Source: Bradyrhizobium sp. CB2312
GTDB lineage: Bacteria > Pseudomonadota > Alphaproteobacteria > Rhizobiales > Xanthobacteraceae
NCBI RefSeq assembly: GCF_029714425.1
Contig: NZ_CP121668.1
Coordinates: 2,253,501-2,317,500, forward strand
Length of the DNA stretch: 64,000 bases
Direction: 5' to 3'
The translations under genes and the position numbers were made by a program. The stretch's first letter is position 1. Every line of letters starts with the position of its first letter. The notes under the pieces were generated by a model. It did not search any database, was not told the origin of the DNA, and saw only the letters and a program-made list of their open reading frames with translations. Shown here in pieces: positions 45,138-52,569 of this stretch.

Positions 45138-45533
45138 ATGACCGAAGATGTGACCGTCGCGCCTCTGCTGGAGGCGGTCGAGCGCTACTTCACCCTGATG
45201 TACGACAACGACGTTTCGCAGTTCGATCGCGTCTTCGCGCCGACCGCGCAGCTCCACGGCTTGCGCGATGGCGAATTGCGGCTTCTGCCCGTTAGCGACT
45301 ACAGGGCGATGCTGGCCTCGGCCCCGTCGCCCAAATCAAAGAATGCTTCGCGCCTTCAGGAGATATTGCTGATCGATCTGGCGTCGCCAGCGCAAGCGCT
45401 CGTGAAGGTGCGTGTTCGGATCGATTTGCTCCAGTACGTTGATTATCTGGCGTATCACTGCATCAAGGATACCTGGCTGATCACCGCGAAATCGTTTCAT
45501 GTGGAGCGACGGTATGAGCCCGCCAGCACCTAG
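45138..45533 (+). CDS. NTF2-like / lumazine-binding-like protein
   Basis: The 131-residue protein matches the cone-fold NTF2 superfamily: V-E-R-Y-F-T-L-M-Y-D-N-D at the start and a C-terminal strand ending T-A-K-S-F-H-V-E-R-R-Y. The cluster of Tyr and Asp in Y-V-D-Y-L-A-Y-H is typical of the lumazine-binding-like subgroup. It is divergent from the Lrp-type gene. The ligand is unknown. Confidence 0.85.
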   Translation: MTEDVTVAPLLEAVERYFTLMYDNDVSQFDRVFAPTAQLHGLRDGELRLLPVSDYRAMLASAPSPKSKNASRLQEILLIDLASPAQALVKVRVRIDLLQYVDYLAYHCIKDTWLITAKSFHVERRYEPAST

Positions 45534-45545
45534 AGCCCCGCAATC

Positions 45546-45953
45546 CTATTGCCCACCCGCCGCCTGCAGATAGGCAACGACCTTGGCCGCTTCCTCAGCC
45601 GAAACGCCGCCATAGGGCTGCATCCTGTTGCCGGACACGACCTCGTCCGGCTTGACCATGAAGCGGGTGAGCTTGTCCTGATCCCAGACGAAGCCAGCGT
45701 CCTTCATCGACGGAGAGTAGTTGTAGTCCGGCAGTGCGCCGGCCTTGCGGCCGACGATCTTGTTGAGGTTGGGGCCGAGACGGTTGTCGCCTTCCTTCAC
45801 CGAGTGGCAGGTGCGGCAGGAATTGTTGAAAGCCTGTTGTGCTGCCTCGTCGCTTGCCGGCGGCTGCGCGAGCGAGGAGGGGACGGACAGGAGCAGCGTC
45901 AATGCTCCGGTGTATGCGATCGCACGCAACCATGTGCCCGGCGAGGTTTGCAT
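45546..45953 (-). CDS. Class I cytochrome c, exported
   Basis: From the ATG at 45953 (GGAGG six bases upstream) the 135-residue protein has a signal peptide (about 30 residues, ending L-A-Q-P). The haem motif C-R-T-C-H is at about residues 45-49 and the axial Met lies in R-M-Q-P-Y near the C terminus. The size and order fit cytochrome c2/c550-type periplasmic electron carriers. Its partner oxidase or reductase is not in the window. Confidence 0.93.
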   Translation of the reverse strand: MQTSPGTWLRAIAYTGALTLLLSVPSSLAQPPASDEAAQQAFNNSCRTCHSVKEGDNRLGPNLNKIVGRKAGALPDYNYSPSMKDAGFVWDQDKLTRFMVKPDEVVSGNRMQPYGGVSAEEAAKVVAYLQAAGGQ

Positions 45954-46008
45954 CTGCGCCTCCATCGCGCCGCAACAGGCGCGCGCGTGATGTCGAGGGG
46001 CAAACGAA

Positions 46009-46036
46009 AACGGCCCCGGAGGGTTCCGGGACCGTT
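46009..46036 (-). terminator. Intrinsic terminator of the second L,D-transpeptidase gene
   Basis: Stem AACGGTCCCGGA / TCCGGGGCCGTT (read leftward, one G-T wobble) with a short loop, followed by TTCGTTTG. It lies 22 bp past the stop at 46058. Confidence 0.75.
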
Positions 46037-46057
46037 TGCGTCAGAATGTCCTGTCGG

Positions 46058-46774
46058 TTAGCGCGTCGCGGCGCCGAGGTCGGCGCGGCGCTCCGACATC
46101 GGCAGCACGATCACTTTGGTGCCGACGTTGACGCGGGAATAGAGGTCGGTGACGTCTTCATTGGTCATGCGGATGCAGCCGGAGGAGACGTGCTTGCCGA
46201 TGGTCTCGGGCGCGTTGGTGCCGTGGATGCGGTAGATGGTGCCGCCGAGATACATGGCGCGGGCGCCAAGGGGATTGCCGGGGCCGCCGGCCATGTGGCG
46301 CGGCAGATAGGGCTGGCGGGCAATCATCTCCGGCGGCGGGGTCCAATCCGGCCACTCGGCCTTCTTGCTCACCGACTGGATGCCGGACCAGGTGAAGCCA
46401 TCGCGGCCGACGCCGATGCCGTAACGCAGCGCCTGGCCGCCTCCGAGCACGTAATAGAGATAGGTATTGGGCGTATCGATGATGATGGTGCCCGGCGCCT
46501 CGCGCGTCGCATAGGAGACGGTCTGGCGGCGGAAGCGCGCCGGCATCTCGACCGCGTCCTGATCCTCGGACGGCGCGGTCTGATAGGTCGGCGCCTGGTA
46601 GGGCTGATAGGGCTGCAGCGGCTGCGGTGCGGCCATCGGCGGCAGCGGCTGGAAGAACGGGAAGAGCTGCACCGGCGCGGCCTTGGCTGCACCTGCGAAT
46701 GCGATTGCGGAGATCGCGACTGCGCCAAAAGCAACGGCGCGCGAATACGTCTTGAACGTGTCCAGATTGAACAT
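46058..46774 (-). CDS. L,D-transpeptidase (YkuD/ErfK family), canonical motif
   Basis: The ATG at 46774 starts a signal peptide (about 30 residues, ending A-A-K-A) and gives 238 residues; upstream in-frame extensions lack a signal. After a Pro/Gln-rich linker the YkuD domain shows H-G-T-N-A-P-E and the canonical S-S-G-C-I-R-M-T-N-E-D-V. Segments such as P-N-T-Y-L-Y-Y-V-L-G-G-G and A-R-A-M-Y-L-G are shared with the paralogue at 2500, which lacks the Arg. It is a peptidoglycan cross-linking enzyme of the periplasm. Confidence 0.93.
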   Translation of the reverse strand: MFNLDTFKTYSRAVAFGAVAISAIAFAGAAKAAPVQLFPFFQPLPPMAAPQPLQPYQPYQAPTYQTAPSEDQDAVEMPARFRRQTVSYATREAPGTIIIDTPNTYLYYVLGGGQALRYGIGVGRDGFTWSGIQSVSKKAEWPDWTPPPEMIARQPYLPRHMAGGPGNPLGARAMYLGGTIYRIHGTNAPETIGKHVSSGCIRMTNEDVTDLYSRVNVGTKVIVLPMSERRADLGAATR

Positions 46775-46970
46775 TGATCGCCCCTGTTTGCTCGGTGTGA
46801 TGCCACCGCGGCACCGTTTCGGTGCTCCGTTGCCTAAATCCCTAACGGAAAGAAGTTTCGGGACGTTTGCGCGGAAAACCGAAAACGGTTTCGTCGCGGC
46901 AAGGATTGTTTCATGACAGTTTCGTGGCCCGGCGCGGCTGTTAACCAACAAAACAGCGGGCCGACATTTA

Positions 46971-46982
46971 TGTGACGTCACA
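46971..46982. promoter_or_regulatory. Perfect 12-bp palindrome upstream of the glycosyltransferase
   Basis: TGTGACGTCACA lies 63 bp before the glycosyltransferase start. Its right half, GTCACACG-CCT, recurs at 48916 before the DUF962-like gene at nearly the same distance, so a shared regulator is possible. Confidence 0.45.
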
Positions 46983-47045
46983 CGCCTGAAATATCCTTGG
47001 TTGATGGTCCTAAGCCGAGAATCATCAACCTCTCGGGATTTCCCC

Positions 47046-48098
47046 ATGCGGGTATTAATCGCGACTGACGCCTGGCATCCGCAGGTCAACGGTGTGGTCC
47101 GCACCCTGACTTCGCTGGCGAACGCGGCCAAGGCGCTCGACGTCGAGATCGACTTCCTCACCCCGGACGGCTTTCCGTCCTGGCCGCTGCCGACCTATCC
47201 GGGCCTGCGCATCGCGCTGCCGAACTCAAAGGAGATCGCGCGGCGGATCGAGAAGGCGGCGCCTGACGCGCTGCACATCGCGACCGAAGGGCCGATCGGC
47301 TGGGCCGCGCGCGCCTATTGCCGCCGCAACCGCCTGGCGTTCACCACCTCCTATACGACGCGTTTTCCCGAATACGTCTCGGTGCGGACCGGCATCCCGG
47401 CCGCGGTCGGCTATGCCGTGCTGCGCCACTTCCACGATGCCGCCGCCATGACCATGGTGGCGACGCCTTCGCTGCGCCAGGAGCTGTCCGAGCGCGGCTT
47501 CAAGCGGCTCGGCTTCTGGACGCGCGGCGTCAACACCCAGCTGTTCCATCCCGACAGTCCCGCCAAGCTCGACCTGCCGCGCCCGATCTTCATGACCATG
47601 GGCCGTGTCGCGGTGGAGAAGAACCTCGACGCGTTCCTCTCGCTCGACTTGCCTGGCACCAAGGTCGTCGTCGGCGACGGGCCGCAGAAGGCGGCGCTGG
47701 AGAAGAAGTATCCGGATGCCGTCTTCCTCGGCGAGAAGAAGGGCGCGGACCTCACCGCGCATCTTGCAGCGGCCGACGTCTTCGTCTTCCCGAGCCTGAC
47801 CGACACCTTTGGGGTCGTGCAGCTCGAAGCACTTGCCTGCGGCACGCCGGTTGCGGCGTTTCCGGTCACGGGCCCGAAGGACGTCATCGCCGATCATCCG
47901 ATCGGCGCGATTGATCATGACCTGCGTACCGCGTGCCTGCGCGCGCTCACCATGTCGCGCGAGACCTGCCGCAACTTCGCGCTGGAGCGCTCCTGGGAGA
48001 ACAGCGCGCGCCAGTTCGTCGGCAATCTCACCTCACTTCAGCCCAGCCGCGTCTTGCGCGCCTCGCCTGTCATGGCGCGGCGACCGGTGCGCGGTTGA
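47046..48098 (+). CDS. GT4 family glycosyltransferase, MgtA/SqdX-like
   Basis: The 350-residue protein begins R-V-L-I-A-T-D-A-W-H-P-Q-V-N-G-V-V-R-T-L, the N-terminal signature of GT4 enzymes that glycosylate diacylglycerol or phosphatidylinositol-type lipids. The C-terminal half has T-D-T-F-G-V-V-Q-L-E-A-L-A-C-G-T-P-V-A-A-F. No TM is present, so it binds the inner membrane peripherally. It is followed by the methyltransferase gene after 32 bp. The sugar and acceptor are not determined. Confidence 0.9.
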   Translation: MRVLIATDAWHPQVNGVVRTLTSLANAAKALDVEIDFLTPDGFPSWPLPTYPGLRIALPNSKEIARRIEKAAPDALHIATEGPIGWAARAYCRRNRLAFTTSYTTRFPEYVSVRTGIPAAVGYAVLRHFHDAAAMTMVATPSLRQELSERGFKRLGFWTRGVNTQLFHPDSPAKLDLPRPIFMTMGRVAVEKNLDAFLSLDLPGTKVVVGDGPQKAALEKKYPDAVFLGEKKGADLTAHLAAADVFVFPSLTDTFGVVQLEALACGTPVAAFPVTGPKDVIADHPIGAIDHDLRTACLRALTMSRETCRNFALERSWENSARQFVGNLTSLQPSRVLRASPVMARRPVRG

Positions 48099-48130
48099 TC
48101 ATACTTTGACCCACAGCGAGAACCTCATCG

Positions 48131-48820
48131 ATGGCTAAGATCATGAACCTTGACGGCACCCAGCAGCTCGACCTCACCCGTGGCTCGGTCGAGCAGGCCT
48201 ATGACCGCTGGGCGCCCGTTTACGATCTCGTGTTCGGCGGTGTGTTTGCCAAGGGCCGCCAGGCCGCGATCGCAGCCACCAACAAGATCGGTGGCCGCGT
48301 GCTCGAAGTCGGCGTCGGTACCGGCATCTCGCTGCCGCTCTATGCCCCGAACCTGCGCATCTTCGGCACCGACATTTCGGACGCGATGCTCGACAAGGCG
48401 CGCCGCCGCGTCAGCGAGGGCAAGCTGAAGAACGTCGAGGGACTCGCGGTGATGGATGCCGAGAAGCTCGAATTCCCCGACAATTCCTTCGACGTCGTGA
48501 TGGCGCAGTACGTCGTCACCGCCGTGCCGAATCCGGAGAAGGCGCTGGACGAATTCGCCCGCGTGCTGCGTCCGGGCGGCGAGCTGATCATCCTGACCCG
48601 CGTCAGCGCCGACACCGGCATGCGCCGCTTCATCGAGCAGAAGCTCCAGCCGGTGGTGCGTCCGCTCGGCTTCCGTACCGCCGAGTTCGCCTGGTCGCGT
48701 TACGCGAAATGGCTGGCCGGCGCGCACGGTATCGAGCTCGCCGAGCGCCGTCTGATTCCGCCGCTCGGCCACTTCTCGCTGGTGCGCTTCCGCAAGGTCG
48801 ACGTCGCCAAGGCAGCCTGA
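48131..48820 (+). CDS. Class I SAM methyltransferase, PmtA-like (phospholipid N-methyltransferase family)
   Basis: The 229-residue protein has the SAM motif V-L-E-V-G-V-G-T-G-I-S-L, an acidic residue after motif II (F-G-T-D-I-S) and the V-V-M-A-Q-Y-V segment. Its start, Y-D-R-W-A-P-V-Y-D-L-V-F-G-G, and the I-L-T-R region are close to the Rhodobacter-type phosphatidylethanolamine N-methyltransferases. In the context of psd and the glycosyltransferase a lipid substrate is plausible but not proven. UbiE-type quinone methyltransferases are the main alternative. Confidence 0.85.
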   Translation: MAKIMNLDGTQQLDLTRGSVEQAYDRWAPVYDLVFGGVFAKGRQAAIAATNKIGGRVLEVGVGTGISLPLYAPNLRIFGTDISDAMLDKARRRVSEGKLKNVEGLAVMDAEKLEFPDNSFDVVMAQYVVTAVPNPEKALDEFARVLRPGGELIILTRVSADTGMRRFIEQKLQPVVRPLGFRTAEFAWSRYAKWLAGAHGIELAERRLIPPLGHFSLVRFRKVDVAKAA

Positions 48821-48913
48821 GTTCAGGCTGCGTCAGAGCGGCGGTGCGATCCGCCGCTCACGCGTCCGCGTGCGTCATCGCGTCGCTGCACATCGTCATA
48901 TGACAAAATGATG

Positions 48914-48927
48914 ATGTCACACGGCCT
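48914..48927. promoter_or_regulatory. Motif shared with the upstream glycosyltransferase promoter
   Basis: ATGTCACACGGCCT at this point resembles ACGTCACACG-CCT at 46975, and lies 49-62 bp before the next start compared with about 60-70 bp there. The match is short and may be chance. Confidence 0.35.
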
Positions 48928-48975
48928 ACATCGAATCCCTGTAAATCCTGAACCCGAAGCATTTTGGGGGAGAGC

Positions 48976-49635
48976 ATGATCAAGAACTATCTCGAGCAGC
49001 TGCGGATCCAGCGCTGGGACGACCATCGCTACTATCACCACAGCCGCATCAATCAGAGCCTGCACTTCGTCAGCGCGCTGAGCTTTCTCTTCGCCTATGT
49101 CTGGCTGTTCGTCGACCCCATGATCTCCGCCCTGGTGGGCTGGCTGGTCTCGATGACCTCGCGCCAGGCCGGTCACTTCTTCTTCGAGCCGCACGATTAC
49201 GACCACATCAACCAGGCGACGCACGAGTACAAGGAAGAGATCAAGGTCGGCTACAACCTTCAGCGCAAGGTGGTGCTGATGGCGATCTGGGCGCTCTCGC
49301 CGCTGGTGCTGGTGGTCGATCCCACGCTGTTCGGCCTGTTCACGCCCTGGGCGACCGCGACCGACTTCATGCGTCAGGTCGCCAAGATCTGGCTGGTGAT
49401 CGGCGGCGGCGGCCTCCTGTTCCGCACCGTGCACCTGTTCTTCATCCGCGACGTCGAGACCGGCCTCGTCTGGATGACCAAGATCCTGACCGACCCCTTC
49501 CACGACCTGATGCTCTATCGCAGCGCTCCGCTGGCGCTGATGCGCGGCGAGCTGATGGATCCCGGTCTGCACCTCAACCCCGAGCACACGCTGGGCCTCA
49601 TCTCCGAGCCAGCGCTCGAAGAGCAGCACGCCTGA
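48976..49635 (+). CDS. Multi-TM protein, Mpo1/YGL010w (DUF962)-like
   Basis: From the ATG at 48976 (GGGGGAGAG upstream) the 219-residue protein has about four TM segments. Conserved polar residues sit at membrane edges: H-S-R-I-N-Q-S-L-H-F near the start and G-H-F-F-F-E-P after the second segment, matching the H-x-x-x-N-x-x-x-H and G-H-x-x-F-E pattern of Mpo1-type 2-hydroxy-fatty-acid dioxygenases. This likeness is by motif only and needs a profile search. Function inferred: alpha-oxidation or modification of a lipid acyl chain. Confidence 0.7.
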   Translation: MIKNYLEQLRIQRWDDHRYYHHSRINQSLHFVSALSFLFAYVWLFVDPMISALVGWLVSMTSRQAGHFFFEPHDYDHINQATHEYKEEIKVGYNLQRKVVLMAIWALSPLVLVVDPTLFGLFTPWATATDFMRQVAKIWLVIGGGGLLFRTVHLFFIRDVETGLVWMTKILTDPFHDLMLYRSAPLALMRGELMDPGLHLNPEHTLGLISEPALEEQHA

Positions 49636-49676
49636 GCGCGCAGCTCACACCAAACACTCCGATGTCTGATGGTTAC

Positions 49677-49711
49677 GTCGTGCCCGGCCTCGTGCCGGGC
49701 ATCCACGTCTT
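49677..49711. repeat. Half copy of palindromic repeat, family A
   Basis: GTCGTGCCCGGC...GCCGGGCATCCACGTCTT matches the left half of the family A elements; the right half is absent. Confidence 0.7.
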
Positions 49712-49720
49712 GGGGGCTCT

Positions 49721-49892
49721 TTCGCCTCTCCCCGCGTGCGGGGAGAGGCCGAAGCGCATCGTCGATGCGATCCGGGTGAGGGGGAGTCTCCGCGGGGGCG
49801 CTGCCAGATGGTCGTACGTCAAGTCTCACCGCGCTCGCGGAGAGTCCCCCTCACCCCGACCCTCTCCCCGCAAGCGGGGCGAGGGGGAGGAG
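49721..49892. repeat. Palindromic intergenic repeat, family D
   Basis: CTCTCCCCGCGTGCGGGGAGAG at the left and CCTCTCCCCGCAAGCGGGGCGAG at the right flank arms GGTGAGGGGGAG / CTCCCCCTCACC, with a GATGCGATCC core. It fills the gap between the convergent DUF962-like and aminotransferase genes. Confidence 0.85.
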
Positions 49893-49937
49893 AGAGCTCG
49901 CCCCGGAATGACAGCGTTCGTGTGGGGCGAGCCAGCC

Positions 49938-51602
49938 TCAGCGCCCGAAGCGCTTGGCCAGCATCTCTTTCAAAATCTGCCGCTTGATGTTCTTGTTGGT
50001 GAGCACGCCATCGTGCCACCAGAAGCCGTCGGCCTTCATCTTCTCGGCGGCGCGGACGAAGCGATCGGCGACTTCAGCGAAGTCGGCGTCGGTGTAGTTG
50101 AGGCTGAAGATCAGCCGTCCCGTGCCGACCCAGCTCAGCGCCAGGCCTTCGGCGCGCAGATAGTATTGCAGCATCCAGTTGTAGCGGGACGGCGTGGTGT
50201 ATTTCACCGTCCAGATCGACGAGACGTTGGCAAACTGCACCGGCAGCTTGGCGTCGGTCATCATCTGGTTGAGCCTCGCGACGCGGCCGTTCCAGGTCGC
50301 ATCCAGGCCGTCGTAGATGGCGCGGAAGTTCGGGCTGGCGAGCCGGCTCAGGAACTCGTCCATCGCCGTCATGACGTAGGGATGCGAGTTGAAGGTGCCG
50401 CGGGCAAAGCAGATGTCGGCGGGCCGGTCGTCGCGGAAGCGGCGCATCAACTCGCGTCTGCCGCAGACCACACCGACCGGCAGACCGCCGGCGAGGCTCT
50501 TGCCGTAAGTCACCATGTCGGCCTTGACGCCGAAATATTCCTGGGCGCCGCCGGCAGCGAGACGGAAGCCGACGAAGACCTCGTCGAAGATCAGCACGAT
50601 GCCGCGCTCGGTGCAGACTTCGCGCAGCTGCTTCAGCCATTCGGTATAAGCGGCGCGATCGAAATTGCCGCCGCGGGAGCTGTCGACCAGCGAGGAATCG
50701 CCGGGTGCGTTGCTGTTCGGATGCAGGCCCTGGAGCGGATTGACCAGCACGCAGGCGATGTCCTTGCGCGTGCGCAGCACATGCAGCGTCTTCTCCGACA
50801 TCTCCGAGAGCGTGTAGGTCTCGTGCGCAGGGATAGGATTGCCGACGCCGGGCTGCACATCGCCCCACCAGCCGTGATAGGCGCCGGCAAAACGGACGAG
50901 ATGCGTGCGCTTGGTGTGGTAGCGCGCAAGGCGAACGGCCTGCATCACGGCTTCGGTGCCCGACATGTGGAACGAGACCTCGTCGAGGCCCGAGATCTGG
51001 CAGAGCCGCTGCACGTTCTCGAGGATGACGGGGTGATAGGGCCCGAGCACGGGGCCGAGCGCATGCGCGCGTTTCTCGGAGCCCTCGATGCACTCCTTGT
51101 AGAAGTCGTTGCCGAAGATGTTGACGCCGTAGGAGCCCGTGAGGTCGTAAGAGGTGTTGCCGTCGACATCCGTGACGGTGACGCCGCTCGAGGACTCCAT
51201 GAAGGTCGAGGTGCCCAGATGCTCGCGGACGAGGCGCGAGAACTGGAACGGCACGCGGTAGCTCTCGGTGAAGTTGAGATCGGAGATCGTCTCCGCCGCC
51301 TCCTTCGTCATCGCGCGGCCCTTGGGGTAGCGATCGGCGTAGAGAGCTGCGAGGCGGAAGAAGCCGTCCTTGCGCTGCTTCACCACGTTGTCAGGCGCGC
51401 CGTCGCAGCCGAAATATCGATCACCCTCGAACTCGTAGAACGGGAGCAGCTTTGCCACCCGCCGCGACATCTTGGAGTGTCCGGCGAGCGAGCGGTGCTT
51501 GGCGCGGGACAATTCGACCCGCGCCTTGATCTTCGGGAGGACGGCGGCAGCAGACGCTGCGGCGGCCACGGACATCGAGAGAATCGGGAGTGTCGTTTCC
51601 AT
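49938..51602 (-). CDS. Class III PLP-dependent aminotransferase, glutamate-1-semialdehyde-aminomutase-like
   Basis: The 554-residue protein is longer than typical GSA aminomutase (about 430). The N-terminal 110 residues are extra: a hydrophobic stretch (S-M-S-V-A-A-A-A-S-A-A-A-V) and a basic segment. The PLP fold follows: G-S-Y-G-V-N, H-M-S-G-T-E-A-V-M, A-Y-H-G-W-W, F-D-E-V-F-V-G-F-R and the Schiff-base Lys in T-Y-G-K-S-L-A-G-G-L-P. The ordinary HemL is normally soluble and lacks the extra part. With neighbours that handle lipids, I infer a lipid head-group or sphingoid-type aminotransfer; this is unproven. Confidence 0.88.
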   Translation of the reverse strand: METTLPILSMSVAAAASAAAVLPKIKARVELSRAKHRSLAGHSKMSRRVAKLLPFYEFEGDRYFGCDGAPDNVVKQRKDGFFRLAALYADRYPKGRAMTKEAAETISDLNFTESYRVPFQFSRLVREHLGTSTFMESSSGVTVTDVDGNTSYDLTGSYGVNIFGNDFYKECIEGSEKRAHALGPVLGPYHPVILENVQRLCQISGLDEVSFHMSGTEAVMQAVRLARYHTKRTHLVRFAGAYHGWWGDVQPGVGNPIPAHETYTLSEMSEKTLHVLRTRKDIACVLVNPLQGLHPNSNAPGDSSLVDSSRGGNFDRAAYTEWLKQLREVCTERGIVLIFDEVFVGFRLAAGGAQEYFGVKADMVTYGKSLAGGLPVGVVCGRRELMRRFRDDRPADICFARGTFNSHPYVMTAMDEFLSRLASPNFRAIYDGLDATWNGRVARLNQMMTDAKLPVQFANVSSIWTVKYTTPSRYNWMLQYYLRAEGLALSWVGTGRLIFSLNYTDADFAEVADRFVRAAEKMKADGFWWHDGVLTNKNIKRQILKEMLAKRFGR

Positions 51603-51637
51603 GACAACAAGCGCTAACCCTGTGAGCTGACAGATTC

Positions 51638-52501
51638 ATGACAGTCAAAGCCCTCATCGCCTCTTTCACCCAGCAGGAAGACCTCAACTTCCTGTTGACC
51701 AACCGCATCCCCCGCGCGGCCCTGACCCGGTTCATGGGCTGGTTCTCCAAGATCGAGAATCCCCTGGTGCGGGACTTCTCGATCGCGCTGTGGAAGCTGT
51801 TCTCCGACCTCGATCTGTCGGAGGCGCGCAAGACCCATTTCAACAGCCTGCATGATTGCTTCACCCGGGAGCTCAAGCCGGGCCTGCGGCCCTTTGATCC
51901 GGATCCAGCTGTCGTCGCCAGCCCGTCCGACGGCATCGTCGGCGCTCATGGCCGGATCGCCGACACCGAGCTGTTCCAGGTCAAGGGCGCGCCGTATTCG
52001 TTGCTCGATCTCGTCGGCGACTCCGCGCTGGTCGACCAGCACCGCAACGGAAGCTTCGTCACGCTGCGGCTGACCTCGAGCATGTATCACCGCTTCCATG
52101 CGCCTTATGACGCGCATATCGAGCGCGTCACGCTGATCCATGGTGACGTCTGGAACGTCAACCCGATCGCGCTCAAGCGCGTCGAGCGGCTGTTCTGCAA
52201 GAACGAGCGCGCGGTGATCCGCACGCATCTTTCGACCGGCGAGGCGGTGACGCTCGTGCCGGTTGCTGCGATCCTGGTCGCAAGCATTCGGTTGCACTTC
52301 CTCGACATGGTGCTGAACGCGCAGACGCGTGGTCCCGTCAATTTCCCTTGCGATGTCAACGTGACCAAGGGTGAGGAGCTCGGCTGGTTCGAGCACGGCT
52401 CGACCATCATCATCCTGGCGCCCGGAGATTTTACCTTCTGCGACGGTATCGCCGAGGGCACGCGCATTCGCGCAGGTCAAGCGCTGTTGAAAAGAAACTA
52501 G
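51638..52501 (+). CDS. psd: Phosphatidylserine decarboxylase proenzyme, E. coli type
   Basis: The 287-residue protein has the E. coli-type Psd architecture: S-P-S-D-G (catalytic Asp), Y-H-R-F-H-A-P-Y (His) and the self-cleavage site F-E-H-G-S-T-I-I near residue 255, where Ser yields the pyruvoyl group. It converts phosphatidylserine to PE. To my knowledge rhizobial housekeeping Psd is a shorter protein with a different end, so this may be a second or specialised copy. Divergent from the aminotransferase with a 35-bp gap. Confidence 0.92.
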   Translation: MTVKALIASFTQQEDLNFLLTNRIPRAALTRFMGWFSKIENPLVRDFSIALWKLFSDLDLSEARKTHFNSLHDCFTRELKPGLRPFDPDPAVVASPSDGIVGAHGRIADTELFQVKGAPYSLLDLVGDSALVDQHRNGSFVTLRLTSSMYHRFHAPYDAHIERVTLIHGDVWNVNPIALKRVERLFCKNERAVIRTHLSTGEAVTLVPVAAILVASIRLHFLDMVLNAQTRGPVNFPCDVNVTKGEELGWFEHGSTIIILAPGDFTFCDGIAEGTRIRAGQALLKRN

Positions 52502-52569
52502 CCTTCAATCTGCCCTGACCGTCGCCTATATCGTCCGCGGGGACGATTCTGACGACCACGGATTGGGTG

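Noticed and set aside
46971..46982. TGTGACGTCACA as a CRP/FNR site
   Set aside because: CRP-type sites need TGTGA-N6-TCACA; here the spacing is 2, so I keep it only as an unassigned palindrome.
49938..51602. The aminotransferase as the heme-pathway enzyme HemL
   Set aside because: Alphaproteobacteria make ALA with HemA (ALA synthase), and this protein is about 120 residues longer than HemL.
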